Source: JAMOAW01 sp039908535
GTDB taxonomy: Bacteria > Pseudomonadota > Magnetococcia > Magnetococcales > JADFZT01
Direction of reading: 5' to 3'
DNA: 25,195 nt
Assembly: GCA_039908535.1 (NCBI GenBank)
Contig: JAMOAW010000061.1
Location: forward strand, 1-25,195
Below are positions 15,826 through 23,296 of this stretch, piece after piece. A program made the translations under genes and the position numbers. The notes beneath the pieces were generated by a model. It did no database searches. It worked only from the letters and a program-made list of their open reading frames with translations, and was not told the DNA's origin. Each line of letters begins with the position of its first letter. Positions within the stretch are counted from its first letter, which is position 1.

Positions 15826-15893
15826 ATGAATTAAAAAAAAAGGGTAGGGGATAGGGGGCGGTTCTGAGCCCCCCAAGCTTTTATTTTTTTAGT
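15826..15893 (+). repeat. Intergenic hairpin repeat R5 (half-length, mutated)
   Basis: A9-GGGTAGGGGATA, then GGGGGCGG-TTCT with a damaged right arm (GAGCCCCCC), AAGCTTTTATTTTTTT. It corresponds to the right half of R7. It lies against the rpiB start, occupying where its leader should be. Confidence 0.7.
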
Positions 15894-15908
15894 CTATACT
15901 AAAAAAGT

Positions 15909-16015
15909 TTGCCACAGAAATCACTAAGAAACCGGATGGCATGAATAACATCCCCTAAAAAAAGGAGTTGTCACCAATATTTACCCCCACGGATTCTCGG
16001 TGTTTTCTGTGGCAA
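15909..16015. repeat. MITE-like imperfect inverted repeat
   Basis: TTGCCACAGAAATCAC (15909-15924), continuing to ACCG, faces CGGATTCTCGGTGTTTTCTG (15990-16009) continuing to TGGCAA. The arms match over about 25 bases with a few differences. Repeats beginning GCCACAGA are common small non-autonomous elements in proteobacteria; the identification is by appearance. It lies in the gap between ihfB and rpiB, which otherwise holds nothing I recognise. Confidence 0.5.
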
Positions 16016-16123
16016 TGACTTTTTTTCAGGATCAATGCCGCCGACTTTCGCTCATGGGCAAATTTCCACTGCCAGAATATTTGATCAAGAAAAACAACCT
16101 TTTAAAAAGGCTCGCCTCGTTAC

Positions 16124-16399
16124 TCAATTGTCAACGCGCTGGCGTAACTCTTTCCCTGCCTTAAAAAAAGGAACCCTCTTTTCGGTCACAGGAACACGAT
16201 CCCCAGTTTTTGGATTTCGTCCTTCCCAAGCAGAGCGCACTTTCACACTAAAACTTCCGAAACCTCGAAGTTCCACCCGTTCACTACGAGAAAGCGCGTT
16301 GCTAATCTCTTTTAAGACCGTGCTTACCACGATCTCCGCCTCCTTGCGAGATAATCCCTTTTGCTGCGCTACTGATTCAATCAGCTCGGATTTGGTCAT
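16124..16399 (-). CDS. ihfB: Integration host factor, beta subunit
   Basis: The 91-residue HU/IHF-family DNA-bending protein has MTKSELIESVAQQKG at the N-terminus and the beta-ribbon arms: VELRGFGSFSVKVR, then GRNPKTGDRVPVTEKRVPFF with the conserved NPxTG-type intercalating region. The order rpsA-ihfB, with a 33-base gap, is the usual proteobacterial one and favours the beta subunit over IHF-alpha or HU. IHF commonly assists sigma-54 promoters and recombination. Confidence 0.9.
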   Translation of the reverse strand: MTKSELIESVAQQKGLSRKEAEIVVSTVLKEISNALSRSERVELRGFGSFSVKVRSAWEGRNPKTGDRVPVTEKRVPFFKAGKELRQRVDN

Positions 16400-16432
16400 C
16401 GAACAGACCCTTTATAAACATTATTAGTTGAG

Positions 16433-18196
16433 TTATTTAGTGTTTTGGGATCCACTGCCCGCTTTTTCCAATGCTTTACTTAAAGCCTCACCTAGACTGC
16501 TGCCACTAGAAGAAGCGGTGGAAGAGGTGGAGGTGGAAGAAGCCTTTTTATCCGCTGCTGCATATTCCCGTACGGCTTTACGCTCTTGAACCACTTCCAA
16601 TGCCTTCACGGAAAGAAATATTTTGCGTTTTTGACGGTCTACCTGAAGAACGCTCGCTTCTACTTGTTCGCCAACAACATAACCGATCTCTTCTGATCCA
16701 TCCGAAGAGATATCTCCACGTCGAATAAAACCTTCTACACCTTCAGCCAACACAACCACCATGCCGGCGTTGGTTACTTCGGTGATGGTTCCGGTTACCG
16801 TGCTGCCCTTGGCATAGGTATCGGCCCATTGGCTCCAAGAGTCAGGATTGGCCTGTTTTAAGCCCAAAGAGATACGCTCTTTATCGGGATCCAAGGAGAG
16901 AACAATGGTCTCCACTTCTTGGCCACGATGAAACTCCTTGAGGGCATCCGCGCCAGCGTTTGGCTCCCAGGTGACATCGGATAAATGCACCAAGCCGTCG
17001 ATATCCCCTTCAAGTCCGATAAACACCCCAAACTCGGTGATGTTTTTAACTTCACCTTTTACGGTTGAACCAACCGGATAATTGTTAGCAAAGGTCTGCC
17101 AAGGATTTTCACGGCACTGCTTGATTCCCAATGAAATACGCCGACGTTCGGCATCTACATCCAGAATCATCACTTCTAATTGTTGACCAAGTTCCAAAAT
17201 TTTTGACGGATGAACATTTTTCTTGGTCCACGTCAATTCTGAAACGTGGGCAAGACCTTCAACGCCGGATTCCAATTCAACAAAAGCACCATAATCGGTC
17301 AAATTGGTCACGACACCATAGAATTTGGCGTTTGGCGGATATTTAACCCCAACTCCTTCCCAAGGATCAATTTGGAGTTGTTTCATGCCCAGTGAGATGC
17401 GTTGCGTATCAGAGTTAAATTTAATCACCTGAACAGAAACCGTATCCCCGACATTAACCACATTGGAGGGGTGTTTCACACGCTTCCAGGACATGTCGGT
17501 GATATGCAACAGACCGTCCAGACCACCCAAATCGACGAAGGCACCATAGTCGGTGATATTTTTTACCACACCATCCAAAATCATACCCTCGTGCAATGTT
17601 TCCAACAACGCATCCCGCGCATTTTCCCGATGCCGTTCAATGACTGTGCGCCGTGAGACAACGATATTGCCGCGCCTGCGATCCATTTTCAAGATATCAA
17701 AGGGCTGTTCTTCATCCTGAAGACGGGCAATATCGTGTACAGGACGGACATCCACTTGTGAACCAGGCAAAAACGCCGCTAACGAGTTGATATCGACTGT
17801 ATACCCACCCTTGACCTTGCCCATAATCCGACCACGGACGATGGTTTCAGTCTCAAAAGCTTTTTCGAGAACCATCCAAGCCTCTTCACGCTTGGCCTTC
17901 TCCCTTGAGAGGACGGCTTGGCCGTTCTGGTCTTCACACCGCTCAACAAAGACATCCACCTGTCCACCAACGGCTAGTAAAAGCCTTCCGTCGGCTTCTA
18001 AGAATTCACGGACGTTTAACCGGCCTTCGGATTTGAGGCCAACGTCGATGACAAAGTCATCCCCCTCGCGTTGAATGATGGTCCCCTTAACCACCTGGCC
18101 TTCCTTGCCGACCCCTTTTCGGAATGACTCTTCCAATAACGCGCCGAAATCTTCGACGTCGATTTCCGGGTCCTGGGTTCGATCTTCACCAACCAC
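16433..18196 (-). CDS. rpsA: 30S ribosomal protein S1
   Basis: The 587-residue S1 delivers mRNA to the 30S subunit. Six S1 RNA-binding repeats can be followed. The most typical are VKNITDYGAFVDLGGLDGLLH, VTNLTDYGAFVELESGVEGLAH, VKNITEFGVFIGLEGDIDGLVH and the last, ITEVTNAGMVVVLAEGVEGFI. Each is followed by an RISLG(M/L/I)KQ-type segment. The tail is serine/threonine-rich. The start is GTG 18196, with AAAGGTG upstream. It lies 24 bases after cmk, as in most proteobacteria. Confidence 0.96.
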   Translation of the reverse strand: MVGEDRTQDPEIDVEDFGALLEESFRKGVGKEGQVVKGTIIQREGDDFVIDVGLKSEGRLNVREFLEADGRLLLAVGGQVDVFVERCEDQNGQAVLSREKAKREEAWMVLEKAFETETIVRGRIMGKVKGGYTVDINSLAAFLPGSQVDVRPVHDIARLQDEEQPFDILKMDRRRGNIVVSRRTVIERHRENARDALLETLHEGMILDGVVKNITDYGAFVDLGGLDGLLHITDMSWKRVKHPSNVVNVGDTVSVQVIKFNSDTQRISLGMKQLQIDPWEGVGVKYPPNAKFYGVVTNLTDYGAFVELESGVEGLAHVSELTWTKKNVHPSKILELGQQLEVMILDVDAERRRISLGIKQCRENPWQTFANNYPVGSTVKGEVKNITEFGVFIGLEGDIDGLVHLSDVTWEPNAGADALKEFHRGQEVETIVLSLDPDKERISLGLKQANPDSWSQWADTYAKGSTVTGTITEVTNAGMVVVLAEGVEGFIRRGDISSDGSEEIGYVVGEQVEASVLQVDRQKRKIFLSVKALEVVQERKAVREYAAADKKASSTSTSSTASSSGSSLGEALSKALEKAGSGSQNTK

Positions 18197-18220
18197 TGAT
18201 GTTCACCTTTAAATAAAGTT

Positions 18221-18979
18221 TTAAGTTGATTCCCGGATCAACATTGTGATGAATTGGATAACCTGGTGCGTACATTCTTCCGGGGTTAGGCGCGTGGTAT
18301 CCACCATTTTTGCATCAGGAGCTGGACGTAGGGGCGCACACTGACGTTCGGCATCCCTTTCGTCACGTTCCTGCATTCTATCCTGGATTTCCAAGAAATT
18401 AACAGTTTTTCCTGCTTGTTGCAACTCTAAAGCCCGCCTTTTTGCACGTTCTTCTAAACTGGCGGTCATAAATATTTTTAAATCGGCCTCGGGAAAGACC
18501 ACTGTTCCGACATCACGACCATCTAAAATGACTGAATGATCTCCTCCATAACGCCTTTGAAACTCCAGCAATGCCTCTCGAACAGATTCAATTGTCGCCA
18601 CCTGAGAGGCCATCTGGCCAACACGCTCCTCCCGCAGGGTATCGGTCACATCCTCATCATTTAAAAAAGCATGATAGCGCATAGGGGCTACAGATTGAAA
18701 TTTAAAATTTAATTTTTGAATCATTTTTATCAACGCATCTGGATCGGTGATACTTTGCCGCAGTGCCGATAAGGCCACTGCTCGATAAATCGCTCCAGTG
18801 TCTAAATATTCAAATCCCAAACGACTGGCCACCGCCCGACATACTGTCCCTTTTCCTGATCCAGCCGGCCCATCTACTGCTACGATCAACCGCTTTTTAG
18901 GAATTAAAAAAAAAGGGTGGGGGGATTGGGGGGCGGTTCTTTGCCCCCCAAGGTCTTGATTCTCATTTTTTTGATACAT
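18221..18979 (-). CDS. cmk: Cytidylate kinase with a repeat-encoded N-terminus
   Basis: Cmk phosphorylates CMP and dCMP. The core begins RLIVAVDGPAGSGKGTVCRA (P-loop GPAGSGKGT) and has EYLDTGAIYRAVAL, ILDGRDVGTVVFPEADLKIF and RAKRRALEL. The core alone from TTG 18889 would be 222 residues, the normal size, but no ribosome binding site precedes that TTG. ATG 18979 has AAAAGGA ten bases upstream, within the end of aroA, and stands five bases beyond its stop. I chose it. It adds about 30 residues (MYQKNENQDLGGQRTAPQ...) wholly encoded by repeat R6. The enzyme call is secure; the start is not. Confidence 0.9.
   Translation of the reverse strand: MYQKNENQDLGGQRTAPQSPHPFFLIPKKRLIVAVDGPAGSGKGTVCRAVASRLGFEYLDTGAIYRAVALSALRQSITDPDALIKMIQKLNFKFQSVAPMRYHAFLNDEDVTDTLREERVGQMASQVATIESVREALLEFQRRYGGDHSVILDGRDVGTVVFPEADLKIFMTASLEERAKRRALELQQAGKTVNFLEIQDRMQERDERDAERQCAPLRPAPDAKMVDTTRLTPEECTHQVIQFITMLIREST
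18904..18979 (+). repeat. Intergenic hairpin repeat R6 (half-length) inside the cmk 5' end
   Basis: A9-GGGTGGGGGGATT, GGGGGGCGG-TTCT-TTGCCCCCC, AAGGTCTTGATTCTCA, then GATACAT. It is the right half of the R7 type. Its edge is the GATACAT that contains the complement of the cmk ATG. Confidence 0.75.
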
Positions 18980-18983
18980 CAAG

Positions 18984-20303
18984 TTATATTCCTTTTGGAA
19001 CAATAGATCCACCCAACTGTGTGATGGCCTGAACGAAAGTTGGAAAAGAGGTGTTGATATTGCCACATCGTAAAACAGTTACCGGTTCTTTGCTGACCAA
19101 TCCCGCCACCAAAAAACTCATGGCCACGCGATGATCGGTAAATGAATCCACGATACACCCGCCAGCCAGAGGTCTACCACATCCTACAATGGACATCCCA
19201 TCCGGTCGCTCTTCTACGGTTACCCCAAAACGGCGCAACCCTTCTGCCATAGCCGCTAAACGGTCACTCTCTTTCACCCGCAACTCCTGCGCCTCGGTAA
19301 CAACAGTCTCTCCTTCTGCTACCGCCGCTGCAATAAAAAAAATTGGAAATTCGTCGATTGTTTGTGCAATGAGTTCTACAGGCACCTGAATGCCAGAGAG
19401 TTTGGAGTGAAAAATTCGTAAATCGGCCACGGGTTCCCCGCCATTCATACGTTCATTCTCTATCTCAATGCGTCCCCCCATCCTGCGCAATAATGTGAGC
19501 AAACCGATCCGAGTTGGATTGATTCCCACCCCACGCAATAAAATTTCCGAGCCTTTTACCAACAATGCAGCAACAATTAAAAAGGCCGCCGCAGAAAAAT
19601 CTCCCGGAACCTGAATCAACTGTCCTCGTAAGGAAGGTCTGCCTTGAACCGTCACCCGTGTGCCCGTGTTAGACAGCTGCCCCCCAAAAGCGGTTAACAT
19701 CCGTTCGGTGTGATCCCGTGACAAGGCAGGTTCCAGCACACTGGTTTGACCAGGGGTGTTTAAACCAGCCAATAACACAGCGGTTTTTACCTGAGCAGAG
19801 GCCACTGGGCTCTCATAATCCATCGGGGTTAATTCACCCCCCTGAATCACCAAAGGAGCCAAACGTCCCCCTTGTCGACCTAAAATATGTGCGCCCATCT
19901 TGGTCAATGGTTGCACCACCCGACCCATTGGTCTTTGGCGTAAACTGGCATCGCCTGTTAAAACAGTCAAAAACGGCTGACTGGCCAACACCCCCGCCAT
20001 AAGACGAATCCCCGTTCCTGAATTGCCAAAATCCAGAACATCGTCCGGTTCCCGAAGACCATCTAAACCAACGCCGGTTACGCTCCATACGCCAACCGAT
20101 TCTTGGTGGATGGCAACACCTAAACGACGCATGACCCCAATGGTGCGCAACACGTCCTCCCCTTCTAAAAGTCGCTCTATGCGCGTTGCCCCCTCGGCCA
20201 AACTTCCCAAAATAATGGCCCGGTGGGAAATAGACTTATCTCCAGGTGGCAAAAAAGTGCCTTTAAGAGCAGAAGAAGGAAAGGAATGCAGGTTAAAATC
20301 CAT
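18984..20303 (-). CDS. aroA: 3-phosphoshikimate 1-carboxyvinyltransferase (EPSP synthase)
   Basis: The 439-residue enzyme adds enolpyruvate from PEP to shikimate 3-phosphate. It shows LPPGDKSISHRAIILGSLAEG (substrate lysine/arginine loop), FGNSGTGIRLMAGVLA, SLRQRPMGRVVQPL and SAQVKTAVLLAGL. QVPGDFSAAAFLIVAALLV, TIDEFPIFFIAAAVAEGET with the catalytic aspartate, LRVKESDRLAAMAEGL, and DHRVAMSFLVAGL follow. The product fits the class II-like (PGDKS/GDFSAA) form more than the E. coli one. Repeat R7 separates its start from tyrA. Its last codons carry the cmk ribosome binding site. Confidence 0.95.
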   Translation of the reverse strand: MDFNLHSFPSSALKGTFLPPGDKSISHRAIILGSLAEGATRIERLLEGEDVLRTIGVMRRLGVAIHQESVGVWSVTGVGLDGLREPDDVLDFGNSGTGIRLMAGVLASQPFLTVLTGDASLRQRPMGRVVQPLTKMGAHILGRQGGRLAPLVIQGGELTPMDYESPVASAQVKTAVLLAGLNTPGQTSVLEPALSRDHTERMLTAFGGQLSNTGTRVTVQGRPSLRGQLIQVPGDFSAAAFLIVAALLVKGSEILLRGVGINPTRIGLLTLLRRMGGRIEIENERMNGGEPVADLRIFHSKLSGIQVPVELIAQTIDEFPIFFIAAAVAEGETVVTEAQELRVKESDRLAAMAEGLRRFGVTVEERPDGMSIVGCGRPLAGGCIVDSFTDHRVAMSFLVAGLVSKEPVTVLRCGNINTSFPTFVQAITQLGGSIVPKGI

Positions 20304-20364
20304 GGTAACGGTACCTATTTCCTCTGGTGGTTTAAACGTTTGGTTTCTTAACTATGATACCAAT

Positions 20365-20518
20365 CAAGAACATGATGCCCTTCGGGCAAAAAGTCAAAAG
20401 AAAAACCCTGGGGGCAATCCCCCAGGCCCCTTTTTTCTTTTAATAAAAAAAAAGGGTGGGGTGTTGGGGGCGGTTCTCCGCCCCCAAGGTCTTGATTTTT
20501 TATTTTTCCGATACATAA
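20365..20518 (+). repeat. Intergenic hairpin repeat R7 (full-length reference copy)
   Basis: GATGCCC-TTC-GGGCA; an A/T spacer; CCTGGGGG-CAAT-CCCCCAGG; C4-T6; A9-GGGTGGGGTGTT; GGGGGCGG-TTCT-CCGCCCCC; AAGGTCTTGATTTTTT; CCGATACAT. It is inserted between tyrA and aroA. The GGGGGCGG hairpin followed by long T runs on either strand could terminate or attenuate transcription. Confidence 0.85.
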
Positions 20519-20527
20519 ATATTAAAA

Positions 20528-21424
20528 TCATGTCCCTTCACGTAGATTTCTGTTTTCGGCTAATACCCGATCTCGCGTTTTTTTAGATTTCGCAAAGATA
20601 TCAAATAGAGCTTCGGCATCCCCTTGATCTACTTTTTGCATCAGGGCATCCAAATCGTACCGAAAAAGGCTCAAAACGTGTAATATAGCCTCGCGGTTTG
20701 CCAAGCAAATATCCCGCCACATGCTGGGATCAGAAGAGGCAATGCGGGTAAAATCACGAAAGCCTCCCGCCGCATACCGAAATACCTCTGAACGGAGTTG
20801 ATCCTCCAAATTCGATAGGGTATTCACCACATTATAGGCCATTAAATGGGGTAAATGGCTCGTCGCAGCGAGAACTTGATCGTGGTGATCAGCCTCCATC
20901 AACTCCACTCGCGACCCGGTCGCTTCCCAAATTAAACGCACCAACGCCAAAGCTTGCGGATGGGTGTGTTTTGTTGGGGTTAAAATCGTTCGCGACCCTT
21001 GAAAAAGTGTCGGAAAAGAGGCTTCTACCCCAACTCGTTCTCGTCCAGCAATGGGATGTCCTCCCACAAACCACACCCCTTCAGGTAAAACCGCCTCGCA
21101 CTGTCGCACCAAATGACCCTTCACACTACCCGCATCGGTCACCACCGCACCCCGGCTTAAGGCTGGGGCCATGGTTGTCACTACCTGGGCAATAGAGCAA
21201 ACGGGCGTCGCCACTAAAACAACCGTGGCCTCACGAACACCCTCGGTCAAAGAGGTGGTCCAGCGATCCACAACCCCCATCTCTAACGCCTTCCTTAAAG
21301 AGGCTTCGGAACGATTGATACCGATCACCTCGCCGACTAAATCTTGCTCACGAAGGGCCTGGGCCAAGGATCCCCCAATCAAGCCAACCCCAACCACGGC
21401 CAATTTTTTTATAAAAAAAGACAT
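20528..21424 (-). CDS. tyrA: Prephenate dehydrogenase
   Basis: The 298-residue NAD(P)-dependent enzyme oxidatively decarboxylates prephenate to 4-hydroxyphenylpyruvate for tyrosine. The Rossmann motif is VGVGLIGGSLAQAL (11-24). VVLVATPVCSIAQV, VTDAGSVKGHLV, the catalytic-histidine region FVGGHPIAGRERVGVEA, and LAATSHLPHLMAYN follow, with a helical dimerisation tail. No ACT or chorismate mutase domain is attached. The start lies four bases after the pheA stop. hisC, often found between pheA and tyrA, is absent here. Confidence 0.94.
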   Translation of the reverse strand: MSFFIKKLAVVGVGLIGGSLAQALREQDLVGEVIGINRSEASLRKALEMGVVDRWTTSLTEGVREATVVLVATPVCSIAQVVTTMAPALSRGAVVTDAGSVKGHLVRQCEAVLPEGVWFVGGHPIAGRERVGVEASFPTLFQGSRTILTPTKHTHPQALALVRLIWEATGSRVELMEADHHDQVLAATSHLPHLMAYNVVNTLSNLEDQLRSEVFRYAAGGFRDFTRIASSDPSMWRDICLANREAILHVLSLFRYDLDALMQKVDQGDAEALFDIFAKSKKTRDRVLAENRNLREGT

Positions 21425-21428
21425 GGTT

Positions 21429-22550
21429 TTAAATCGGTGTTAGGGGATAAGACCCCAATATTTTCGTGCTCAATCCCACCACATCTTTCAATTCTGTCAA
21501 TGCCTCTACCACCCCGTCATCTTCCTGATGTCCCTGAATATCTACAAAAAAATAATATTCCCATGCCCTCTTTCGGGAGGGGCGTGATTCAATGCTGGTT
21601 AAATTAATATCGCGCTTGGCAAAAACACCAAGTACCTGATGCAAAAAACCCGGTTGATCGGGAAAAGAGATCATTAAGCTGGTTTTATCTTTGCCTGACC
21701 GTTGCGGTATCTGTCGCCCAATCACCAAAAATCGATTGCCATGATCGGGATGGTCATCAATTCGGTCTGCCAAAATATTTAAACCAAAATGTTCGGAGGC
21801 AAAGGCCCCGGCAATGGCCGCACTTTTGGCTTCTCGGCAGGCCTTTTGAGCCGCATGAGCGGTGGATGCCACGATTTCAACCCGCACGCCTGTCAAATTT
21901 CGATCCACCCAACGACGACACTGGCTCAAGGCCAACGGATGGGTAATTAAAAGTCGAATATCCCGCATATCGCTCTCTTTAGAAAGCAGGGTGTGGGACA
22001 AAGGGAAAAAAATTTCGCCGCAAATTTTTAGCGGGGATTCCATAAACCGATCTAGGGTGTGGTTGACCATCCCTTCTGTGGAGTTTTCCACCGGTACCAC
22101 ACCAAAATCGGCCCGTCTAGATTCTACCTCTTGGAAGACCCCTTCAATAGAAGAGATAGGAAATAACTGTGAAGAAGAGCCAAATTGTTTTAAAGCCGCT
22201 TGATGGGTATACGTCGCCTCTGGTCCCAAATAGGCGACAGCAATTTGTTGCTCCAAACGCAAAGAACTGGATATGATTTCACGAAAAATGCGATGCAAGG
22301 CATCCACAGGCATAGGTCCGCGATGGCGCTCTTCCAAGCGACGATGAATCTGCGCCTCTCGTTCAGGACGATAAAAGGAGGCATCCGCCTGACGATCTTT
22401 TAACTCTCCTACCTTCACTACCCACTGAACCCGCTCCATCAAAAGGTCATGGATACGATTGTCGATGCGATCTATGGCTTCTCGACAATTAAGCAGAGTG
22501 AGAGGGGAATCTGGGTTAGAGGAATCCGAGCTTTCGGTACTCGTGACCAT
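21429..22550 (-). CDS. pheA: Chorismate mutase / prephenate dehydratase (P-protein)
   Basis: The 373-residue fusion makes phenylpyruvate from chorismate. The AroQ mutase domain (about 18-100) has CREAIDRIDNRIHDLLMERV and FYRPEREAQIHRRL. The dehydratase domain starts VAYLGPEATYTHQAAL and has FGVVPVENSTEGMVNHTLD, ITHPLALSQCRRW and SAAIAGAFASEHFGL. The ACT regulatory domain has KTSLMISFPDQPGFLHQVLG and ESRPSRKRAWEYYFFVDI. Where the family has a catalytic TRF motif, this protein reads HGNRFLVIGR, Asn for Thr. Start ATG 22550 has no strong Shine-Dalgarno. It is the first gene of the aromatic/rpsA block. Confidence 0.95.
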   Translation of the reverse strand: MVTSTESSDSSNPDSPLTLLNCREAIDRIDNRIHDLLMERVQWVVKVGELKDRQADASFYRPEREAQIHRRLEERHRGPMPVDALHRIFREIISSSLRLEQQIAVAYLGPEATYTHQAALKQFGSSSQLFPISSIEGVFQEVESRRADFGVVPVENSTEGMVNHTLDRFMESPLKICGEIFFPLSHTLLSKESDMRDIRLLITHPLALSQCRRWVDRNLTGVRVEIVASTAHAAQKACREAKSAAIAGAFASEHFGLNILADRIDDHPDHGNRFLVIGRQIPQRSGKDKTSLMISFPDQPGFLHQVLGVFAKRDINLTSIESRPSRKRAWEYYFFVDIQGHQEDDGVVEALTELKDVVGLSTKILGSYPLTPI

Positions 22551-22849
22551 GGGCAGTAGGTGGCCTGTTTAAGGTTATCTAAAAAAAAAATAAATTTTAC
22601 CCCATTGAAAATCAAATCGCAATGCTTTCGAAACGACCAGATAAAAAAGTTTTCATGCTTTCTAGTGCTCCTATTTTTCCATCCAAAAATGATATTTAAA
22701 TCTGGGGCAATGGTCGTCTTTGAAATTTTGTTTGTGTTGATTGTGTCTTTTGATTTAGTTAACTAATTATTTTATTTGTATTTTTATTTGTATTTTTAGT
22801 TGATCATGACCGGCACTCCCCTTTTTTTATCGATCTTGGCAAAAAATAT
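22551..22849. other. AT-rich divergent intergenic region, no feature recognised
   Basis: This separates pheA (minus) from the flagellar region (plus). It has runs of A and T and repeated TTTTTATTTGTATTT units near 22770-22795. No convincing gene, terminator or promoter for pheA was found, though both promoters must begin here. Confidence 0.4.
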
Positions 22850-22876
22850 TAAAGTCCGCAGTAAATGAGACGATAA
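22850..22876 (+). promoter_or_regulatory. Sigma-28 (FliA)-like promoter, copy 1
   Basis: TAAAGTCC, 11 bases, GACGATAA. The FliA consensus is TAAAGTTT-N11-GCCGATAA. It has the best -35 of the four, and its spacing is exact. Confidence 0.6.
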
Positions 22877-22958
22877 ATATACCAATCAAGTACGCGTCAG
22901 AATGGACGTATTTGGGTGGCGTCGAGATGGAGAAAAATTTTGAATGAATAAAAAATAT

Positions 22959-22985
22959 TTAAGATAATTTCTGAATCGACGATAA
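22959..22985 (+). promoter_or_regulatory. Sigma-28-like promoter, copy 2
   Basis: TTAAGATA, 11 bases, GACGATAA. Confidence 0.6.
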
Positions 22986-23012
22986 GTAACATAACAAGCA
23001 AGTAAGCACCTC

Positions 23013-23029
23013 TTATCAAGGATTGATAA
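23013..23029 (+). promoter_or_regulatory. CsrA-like hairpin, tandem copy 2
   Basis: TTATCA-AGGAT-TGATAA: a six-pair stem with the GGA in the loop. CAAGGAT matches the core of the CsrA site consensus (CARGGAU). Role inferred. Confidence 0.45.
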
Positions 23030-23106
23030 ACAAATGTGATGCAGAATAGACGCATTTGGGAGGGTTTAAGTTTGTTAGAGAATCAAAATAGTAGTTAAAA
23101 AAATAT

Positions 23107-23133
23107 TAAAGATAATTGTTGATTTGACGATAA
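23107..23133 (+). promoter_or_regulatory. Sigma-28-like promoter, copy 3
   Basis: TAAAGATA, 11 bases, GACGATAA. Confidence 0.65.
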
Positions 23134-23160
23134 GTAATATAACAAGCAAGTAAACACCTC

Positions 23161-23177
23161 TTATCAAGGATTGATAA
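23161..23177 (+). promoter_or_regulatory. CsrA-like hairpin, tandem copy 3
   Basis: Same sequence as 23013-23029, TTATCA-AGGAT-TGATAA, kept unchanged in the second near-identical repeat. Confidence 0.45.
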
Positions 23178-23269
23178 ACAAATGTGATGCAGAATAGACG
23201 CATTTGGGAGGGTTTGAGTTTGTTAAATAATTAGTTGTAAAAGAATCTGATAGTGGTTAAAAAAAGTAT

Positions 23270-23296
23270 TAAAGATAATCACAGATTCGACGATAA
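23270..23296 (+). promoter_or_regulatory. Sigma-28-like promoter, copy 4 (reads into the pseudoknot leader)
   Basis: TAAAGATA, 11 bases, GACGATAA. It lies about 22 bases before the pseudoknot at 23319 and about 140 bases before ATG 23438. It is therefore the natural promoter of the small exported peptide. Confidence 0.65.

Noticed and set aside
14040..16120. FMN riboswitch before the rib genes
   Set aside because: No multi-helix FMN aptamer sequence is seen ahead of ribD, glyA or rpiB. The glyA-ribD gap is only 26 bases.
18904..18935. G-rich runs in R5, R6 and R7 as G-quadruplexes
   Set aside because: Only three clear runs of three or more G occur before the hairpin. Perfect G/C hairpins explain them better.
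20023..20586. 187-codon plus-strand frame crossing aroA and R7
   Set aside because: It is antisense to aroA and reads through a repeat. Nothing in it resembles a protein family.
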